This document shows, in pieces, positions 15,695 through 20,413 of a stretch of DNA of 20,413 nt. Location of the stretch: positions 1 through 20,413 of the forward strand of contig CAJPNZ010000051.1 of NCBI GenBank assembly GCA_905372155.1, read 5' to 3'. The notes under the pieces are model-generated. The model was given only the letters and a program-made list of their open reading frames with translations, was not told the DNA's origin and searched no databases. Source of the stretch: Propionibacteriaceae bacterium (GTDB lineage Bacteria > Actinomycetota > Actinomycetes > Propionibacteriales > Propionibacteriaceae). Positions within the stretch are counted from its first letter, which is position 1; each line of letters opens with the position of its first letter. The position numbers were made by a program, and so were the translations under genes.

Positions 15695-16849
15695 ATGACA
15701 AGGGCTCGTTTCGTGTTCTTGGTGTTGGGCCTCGTGGCGATCGTGGTGAGTTCGGGCTGCACGGCCGGGGAGAGCAAGAAGTCGGAGTCGGGAGGTGCGA
15801 CGAGCGTGTCCGCACCATTCGCGGTGACCATTGAGGATGGCCAGGTAACGATCTGGCCCGGGGGATCGCCGATCAAGACCAATATTCCTGTCGGGAACAA
15901 CCGGTGGGAAGGGGAAGTGGTGCCATTGAAAGAAAGCAGGGTGGCGCTTTTGAATTCCTTGGAAACCAAGAAAATAAGTGTTGTTGACGAGTCGGGTCGC
16001 GGTCATTCTGTTGATATCACTTCCGGATGCGATTCCATTGCCGCGCGAGAAGACGGCATCGTTCTGTTGTGCTCGAAGGAAGTCGCGGGCGGCTATGAGA
16101 CAAAATTGAAGATCTTCAACAGAGATCTGGGACCGGAGTATGAAGTCAAGCTACTGGAGCCAGCGATCCGTGTTACTCCTGGGTCCAACTACGATGAACC
16201 GCCGACCCTGATTGCCGCGGGGGCGGATGCCGTGTGGGTCAGTTATCCATCGGAAGAGGCTCGCTCACGTGGGGGAAAGCGTTTGCTGGTGAAATTCTCC
16301 ATGGATGGAAAACCTTCCGGGTTCACTCCAATTGAAGGATGGATTTTGCACCCGGCGATTTCCCCGAATGGGAGATTGATTGCATTTGAGGGACATGCCC
16401 CCTGTGCTGTTCCATGTGTCGTCAGCTCGCTGCATGTGATTGATCTTGAGAGTATGCAGCAGCTGTGGTCCTCAACATATGCGCCCCCAGCGGCTCGACA
16501 GAACATGTCGGATTCCTTGGATTTTGAAATTGCGTTTATGAGATGGAAGAGTGATGACGATCTCTTGGTGCTGGGGCACACCTATTTCCGTGGTAATGGA
16601 ACTGAAGGGTATGGCGATGCAAAGGATCAACACTGGAGGCGGAGTATCGCGCCTCGTGCCCAAACCCTGAGCGATGAGCTACTCGAATCGCAAGAACGCG
16701 AGGAAGTATCGTGGCTGGGGCCCGGCTGCAATGACGTGATCCGAATGCAGAGTGATCAGACTTTGGTGATCTCTCGGAACGGGGTTGAAACCAGAATCTC
16801 ACCGGCCAGACTTGCGGTCGCCGTCGAGCGTCCTGCGGAATGTCGATGA
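15695..16849 (+). CDS. Beta-propeller-like lipoprotein
   Basis: This 384-aa protein starts MTRARFVFLVLGLVAIVV and has a lipobox SSGC with Cys22 lipidated, so it should be anchored outside. The AGGAG site is only 1-2 nt from the ATG; the start is chosen for the signal peptide. The mature part has repeated beta-rich blades (VTIWPGG, KISVVDESGRG, KLKIFNRDLG, ISPNGRLIAFEG, SLHVIDLESMQQLWSS), typical of a WD40/TolB-like propeller. Six Cys fall in near pairs (112/126, 237/241, 345/383), as expected for extracellular disulfides. It lies 14 nt upstream of the TIR receptor gene and is probably co-transcribed with it. It may act as an outside ligand-binding or co-receptor subunit; this is inference. 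Confidence 0.86.
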   Translation: MTRARFVFLVLGLVAIVVSSGCTAGESKKSESGGATSVSAPFAVTIEDGQVTIWPGGSPIKTNIPVGNNRWEGEVVPLKESRVALLNSLETKKISVVDESGRGHSVDITSGCDSIAAREDGIVLLCSKEVAGGYETKLKIFNRDLGPEYEVKLLEPAIRVTPGSNYDEPPTLIAAGADAVWVSYPSEEARSRGGKRLLVKFSMDGKPSGFTPIEGWILHPAISPNGRLIAFEGHAPCAVPCVVSSLHVIDLESMQQLWSSTYAPPAARQNMSDSLDFEIAFMRWKSDDDLLVLGHTYFRGNGTEGYGDAKDQHWRRSIAPRAQTLSDELLESQEREEVSWLGPGCNDVIRMQSDQTLVISRNGVETRISPARLAVAVERPAECR

Positions 16850-16863
16850 GTGGAGGATTGGCC

Positions 16864-19860
16864 ATGAGCGAGGAAAACCAAGAAAGCTACGATCTCTTCA
16901 TCTCCTATCGATCTGCGAAATCAGGTAGGCATGCAACGGCCCTGCGCAGAGCGCTGTATGCCTTCGACAAACGACACGCCAACGTCGGACTGCGAATTTT
17001 TCTGGACCGGATCTCCTTGAAGAATGGACCGCTATCGAAGCACATCGAGGATGGGCTGAGGCGAAGCCGGTGTCTGGTTGTCCTGGTCGATTCCACCACG
17101 CGTGAATCTCCTTGGGTTGACACGGAGATCACGACGTGGCTGAAAAATGGGGGATCCGCGGAGAAGCTCTTCCTGATCAAGACCGATCAAGTGGATCTGG
17201 CCTGGGATAAGGAGAAGAAAAATTTCCGAAGTCCGGAACAGCTGCCACCTGCCCTGTGTGGAGTCTTCAAGGACGAGCAGAAATTCACGGATTTTCTGGT
17301 GCCACCACGCCGGGTGAAGGACATAGATCTCGTACCGCTGTACAGCGCGATAACGGAGCAGGACCCCGATGGCCTCGAGGTGGATGAGAAACAGTACAGA
17401 GCCCGCCAGCGCGCAAGGTCGCGACTGCTTGTTACGGTGCTTTGCACCCTGCTCGTCGGGGCCATAATCATGGCCATCATCGCTGCCCAGAACGCCATCC
17501 GCGCCAATGAGGCCTCCCGCCAGGCGCGGGCGGACGCCTTGGCGGCCGAAGCCCTCCTGACCCTGCCGGTTTCGCCGGAGCGGGCGATGGCCATGGGAAT
17601 ACAAGCGGGAAAACTGAACGACAGCGTATCCATACGCTCGGCCCTGATCGAAATCGCTGCTGGGACGGGGCAGCTCGCTGGAACCATGTCCTTGACCAAG
17701 GAGACCGATGCCACGAGCCTCACGGGCCTGTCCTTCGACCCCGACGGGCGATACCTGACGGCCTGGGGGCCCGGGACCACGGAAGGACGAACCGTCGTGG
17801 CGACCTGGCTGAACATCTCGGGAGACCTGACGAGGTCCTTTGAGATCGAAGGGAATATCCAAACCCTGATTGAGATTCCCGGGCAGAGCTACCTGGCCTG
17901 CACCGACACAAAGGCTGTGGAGATTGACTGGCACACCCATGACATCACAGCACTTGCAGAGGGAAAGGACCTTCATTGCGCCTCCGATGTCACCGCGTCT
18001 GGCATGGCCATGATGTCGGTGGTAGAAGGAGAGGATCCCGGGTACGGCACGCTGCACGTTCGCACCATGGAGGGCAAGAGGTACGAAATCAAGGGAAAAC
18101 CGACCGCTGCTCCCCCCACCTCGCTCTACAGATTCGTGCAAATCGAAGGCGAGATAGGGGATATGGAAAAGACTCGGGTCGTTGTGGTGGGGCCGGGGGG
18201 AGTGAGCCAAGAAGTGGAAGTACCGGGCAATCTGGTCAATGAGGATCCCACGGCGCTCACCTTCAAACTGAACGACGGCACCTATGCGGCGCTCAGCATC
18301 AAGGACGAAAAACCCGTCTTGACCTCGCTTTCGGTCCCTCAGGACGCAGAGTCGGTGACGAGCTGGGCCGAGTACAGCGGAGAACTGCGCTGGTTCTGGG
18401 TGACCAGCGGAGGCGCTGTGGGCACGTCGCTCACTAGCACCACTGTTACCTTGACCGCCGGCAAAGGAGTCCTCAGCGTTCATCATTTTGCAGGAGATGG
18501 GGCCTTGGTCATAACTGATCAGACGTTCTCCGAGGTTGCTGTTGACGCCGACGGCGTGCTGAGGAACACCGAGATCAAGCGCTTGGCTCCGGATACGTGG
18601 CAAGAAGTCAAGACCTGCGGTGGGAGTAGTCTCGCCATAGGCGATGAACACGTTTTTCATGCGTCGGTCGCGGGAACGGTTAGGGTGTCCTCAAGAATAG
18701 GGAAAACCGAGCTCGTCGGGTGCAAGCTCGTGGAGCTCGGTTCCCCTGTGATGGTGGATCATAAAACCGTCATTACCCAAGGTGTTGTTTCCCCGGGGCG
18801 TATGGCTATCAGCACATCCGAATCCTTCGAATCCTTTGTGACGGGACGCACCGATGGGACCATTTCGCGGTACTCCCTCGGTGATCCCGCAATCTCTTGG
18901 CGCTCCAAATATGAATCAGAGTTCCTTGTTTCAAGGGATGGTTTTTCCCAGCTGCGGAATCCGGCCTTGGGACCGCTGGAAGTTTCTGTGGACGGGGTGA
19001 GCCACGAGATCAGGGAGAAGGATGGCGGTAGGTGGCTCCTGCCACGCCCCGACGGTCTGGGCGGGATTTTCATTGATGGAAATAAATGGGCTGTCAAATT
19101 GGGGAATGCGCCGAGTAAATTCTACGACACTCCCTCCGCTGACTACGCCTCCTATCGGCCCGGAGCGGGATTCGAGAACGATCGTTCCGCCGCGGAGGAG
19201 CAGCGGCTGGTATGCGATATGCCTGCAGATGCGATTGAAATAAAACCAGTCGACTGCATCACGGATGAAACCGTCGAGAGAGGACCGAAAATACTGGACT
19301 ATCGGATTGGTCCTTCGCTCGGCAGAATCGTTACCCATGATGCGGGAAGAATTGGTGTTACCACTTGGAATGTTGGGGATCCCGATGCCCGGCCGGTGAC
19401 GCGATATTTCGATCTGCCCGGCCCGGCCCCCGACGCGGCCGCCGTGAGTCTTGACGGGTCACGTGTGGTCGTGGTCTCTGCCAATGGTTCCGAGGCCCAG
19501 GAATACAAGCTGGAAAGTAGCAAGTGGGTTTCCAGCGGGGAAGGGTACTCCCTCGGATATGGGGGCGCGTCGTTCGTTTCCTACAGCCCGGATTCCTCCC
19601 TGCTACTGATCGCGACCAACGATGGCAGGTTCGAGGTCTTCGACGTGAGCAGTCGGAGGCGCCTGGTGTCCGGTGCGCCCTTCGAAGAACGCACCGAAAA
19701 GCCTGTTTTCCAGCACATGTCCGTCATGGAACGGGACGGGTATCTCGTCGCAACCTTTTCCTCGAGAGACGCTCTCGCGTCCTTGACCATCCCCACCTCG
19801 ACCGATGTGCTGGTGAACCTGCTGTGCGGGGTCCGTAAGACCGAGGAGTGCGGCTCATGA
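16864..19860 (+). CDS. TIR domain receptor with TM and extracellular beta-propeller
   Basis: This 998-aa protein starts at 16864, where GGAGG (16852-16856) lies 7 nt upstream; an in-frame ATG at 16840 would overlap the lipoprotein gene. Residues about 8-150 are a clear TIR domain: box 1 YDLFISYRSAKSG; LRIFLDRISLKNG; LVVLVDSTTRESPWVDTEI with W84 and candidate catalytic E88; KLFLIKTD. TIR enzymes of this type cleave NAD+ or make nucleotide signals. One span (about 187-208) preceded by RARQRARSR puts the C-terminus outside. The linker (ANEASRQARADALAAEALL, PERAMAMGIQA) is typical of TIR/STAND proteins with propellers. Residues about 270-998 form a WD40-like propeller with eight Cys in near pairs. 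It is a likely outside-in sensor driving a TIR effector, in a unit with the lipoprotein. Confidence 0.9.
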   Translation: MSEENQESYDLFISYRSAKSGRHATALRRALYAFDKRHANVGLRIFLDRISLKNGPLSKHIEDGLRRSRCLVVLVDSTTRESPWVDTEITTWLKNGGSAEKLFLIKTDQVDLAWDKEKKNFRSPEQLPPALCGVFKDEQKFTDFLVPPRRVKDIDLVPLYSAITEQDPDGLEVDEKQYRARQRARSRLLVTVLCTLLVGAIIMAIIAAQNAIRANEASRQARADALAAEALLTLPVSPERAMAMGIQAGKLNDSVSIRSALIEIAAGTGQLAGTMSLTKETDATSLTGLSFDPDGRYLTAWGPGTTEGRTVVATWLNISGDLTRSFEIEGNIQTLIEIPGQSYLACTDTKAVEIDWHTHDITALAEGKDLHCASDVTASGMAMMSVVEGEDPGYGTLHVRTMEGKRYEIKGKPTAAPPTSLYRFVQIEGEIGDMEKTRVVVVGPGGVSQEVEVPGNLVNEDPTALTFKLNDGTYAALSIKDEKPVLTSLSVPQDAESVTSWAEYSGELRWFWVTSGGAVGTSLTSTTVTLTAGKGVLSVHHFAGDGALVITDQTFSEVAVDADGVLRNTEIKRLAPDTWQEVKTCGGSSLAIGDEHVFHASVAGTVRVSSRIGKTELVGCKLVELGSPVMVDHKTVITQGVVSPGRMAISTSESFESFVTGRTDGTISRYSLGDPAISWRSKYESEFLVSRDGFSQLRNPALGPLEVSVDGVSHEIREKDGGRWLLPRPDGLGGIFIDGNKWAVKLGNAPSKFYDTPSADYASYRPGAGFENDRSAAEEQRLVCDMPADAIEIKPVDCITDETVERGPKILDYRIGPSLGRIVTHDAGRIGVTTWNVGDPDARPVTRYFDLPGPAPDAAAVSLDGSRVVVVSANGSEAQEYKLESSKWVSSGEGYSLGYGGASFVSYSPDSSLLLIATNDGRFEVFDVSSRRRLVSGAPFEERTEKPVFQHMSVMERDGYLVATFSSRDALASLTIPTSTDVLVNLLCGVRKTEECGS

Positions 19861-19917
19861 TCTACTACGGATACCGTGCGGTGGAACGAGGTTTCCCGTG
19901 AGCTCGTCTGAACCAGT

Positions 19918-19935
19918 GGGGAAGGCGGCTTCCCC
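19918..19935 (+). terminator. Short hairpin terminator after TIR gene
   Basis: GGGGAAG (19918-19924) and CTTCCCC (19929-19935) form a perfect stem with a 4-nt loop, 57 nt after the TIR stop. There is no T-tract. It likely ends the 15695-19860 transcript. Confidence 0.5.
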
Positions 19936-20115
19936 GAGTGCTGGAAGGAAACATGATTGGCATCCGGGGTACTGGGATGGGGGTCATCCTCACAAGCACC
20001 GGTTTCCCGCCAAGATCCACCGCGCTCAACCTGTTTACGCGACGCACCGCTGGGCTGGACTTTCACGAACACCACCTGACGGACAGGATGCGGTCGGAAC
20101 CGAATCGAGGTGGCG

Positions 20116-20121
20116 TAGGGT
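20116..20121 (+). promoter_or_regulatory. Leaderless-type -10 element (TAGGGT)
   Basis: TAGGGT ends exactly 6 nt before ATG 20128. If transcription starts at the A of the ATG, the box occupies -12 to -7, the usual position for leaderless actinobacterial genes. No ribosome site is present, which agrees with this. The -35 region is not recognisable. Confidence 0.45.
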
Positions 20122-20127
20122 CGGGGT

Positions 20128-20413
20128 ATGGACGCCACTGCCCGGTTTCGCCGTTCGGGCCGGGTCAGGCTGGCCCGGGTGGCCGAACGGGCCGAGACCT
20201 GGACCACCGACTCCGGCAGCCCCATGAGCGTTGAACCCGGTGACATGATCGTCAGCTCCGGGGAACGCACCTGGAGCATCAGACCCGACTCCTTCGCCGC
20301 CACCTACGCGCAAGTCAAGGGGGATGTGTACGAACGAACCGGCGAGGTGTGGGCACGACCCGCAGAACCAGGGGAGCGGGTGACGACCCAGGAGGGGGAG
20401 GACATCGCGGGGG
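20128..20413 (+). CDS. Unrecognised protein, 5' part only
   Basis: An open frame of 95 codons runs off the window without a stop, with strong G/C third positions. The N-terminus is basic (RFRRSGRVRLARVAERAE). It is followed by a beta-like segment PGDMIVSSGERTWSIRPDSF with AATY close behind, then VYERTGEVWARPAEPGE. The PGDxIV...W.xxPDxFxxTY pattern recalls a small domain seen in many actinobacterial and phage hypothetical proteins, but I cannot name it. There is no signal peptide. A leaderless-type promoter box at 20116-20121 supports this start. Its relation to the TIR locus cannot be judged because the gene is cut. Confidence 0.62.
   Translation, partial: MDATARFRRSGRVRLARVAERAETWTTDSGSPMSVEPGDMIVSSGERTWSIRPDSFAATYAQVKGDVYERTGEVWARPAEPGERVTTQEGEDIAG

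Noticed and set aside
17032..18660. Minus-strand frame of 542 aa opposite the TIR gene.
   Set aside because: The plus strand encodes a clear TIR domain and propeller there; the minus frame has no domain or ribosome site.
19857..19901. 14-codon ORF overlapping the TIR stop (ATGA) and ending in a GTGA overlap with a longer frame.
   Set aside because: Too short to support, and the following frame contains the terminator hairpin.

Overview
The window reads as accessory chromosome of a high-GC Gram-positive (Actinomycetes). The evidence is strong third-position G/C in most genes, AAGGAG/GGAGG ribosome sites, hairpin terminators without T-tracts, a leaderless-type start near the right end, and at the left edge an intergenic repeat of a kind I associate with Propionibacteriaceae/Nocardioidaceae-like genomes. 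The family assignment is tentative. No tRNA, rRNA, CRISPR array or intact transposase was seen.

Left part (212-3711): a compact four-gene operon. It encodes a lipoprotein with an OmpA-like C-terminus, two coiled-coil cytosolic proteins, and a four-TM protein with a cytosolic coiled-coil tail. It closes with a perfect 19-bp hairpin at 3717-3761. The set looks like an envelope-anchored complex of unknown role.

Middle (3809-8924): two unrecognised soluble proteins in tandem (3809-4987, 5000-6082) lead into decayed sequence. This holds a Ser/Thr-kinase C-lobe remnant (about 6205-6486, frameshifted), an eight-TM protein (6605-7576) that may be the former C-terminal half of that kinase gene, and a minus-strand remnant of a PP2C phosphatase tail (7588-7680). 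A clean 40-aa Cys/His-rich mini-gene (7847-7969) with its own terminator follows, then a 65-bp inverted-repeat element, then a doubtful single-TM ORF (8382-8924). Together they suggest a kinase/phosphatase signalling locus that was rearranged.

Right part (8928-19860): a lower-GC block that is the most interesting part. Three proteins of nearly 1000 aa each combine membrane segments with a TIR or TIR-like module. 8928-11861 is 4-5 TM + TIR-like + TPR + PH-like and probably acts inside the cell. 12449-15400 is an extracellular domain + TIR-like + TM + extracellular beta-propeller. 16864-19860 is a classic TIR + TM + extracellular beta-propeller. A propeller-like lipoprotein (15695-16849) sits directly upstream of the TIR gene. 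A 73-aa ORF overlaps the start of the second receptor. I infer a cell-envelope sensing system that uses TIR-fold effectors, undescribed as far as I know. Its function (defence, stress or interbacterial conflict) cannot be decided from sequence alone.

The right edge (20128-20413) holds the 5' end of an unrecognised gene with a leaderless-type promoter.
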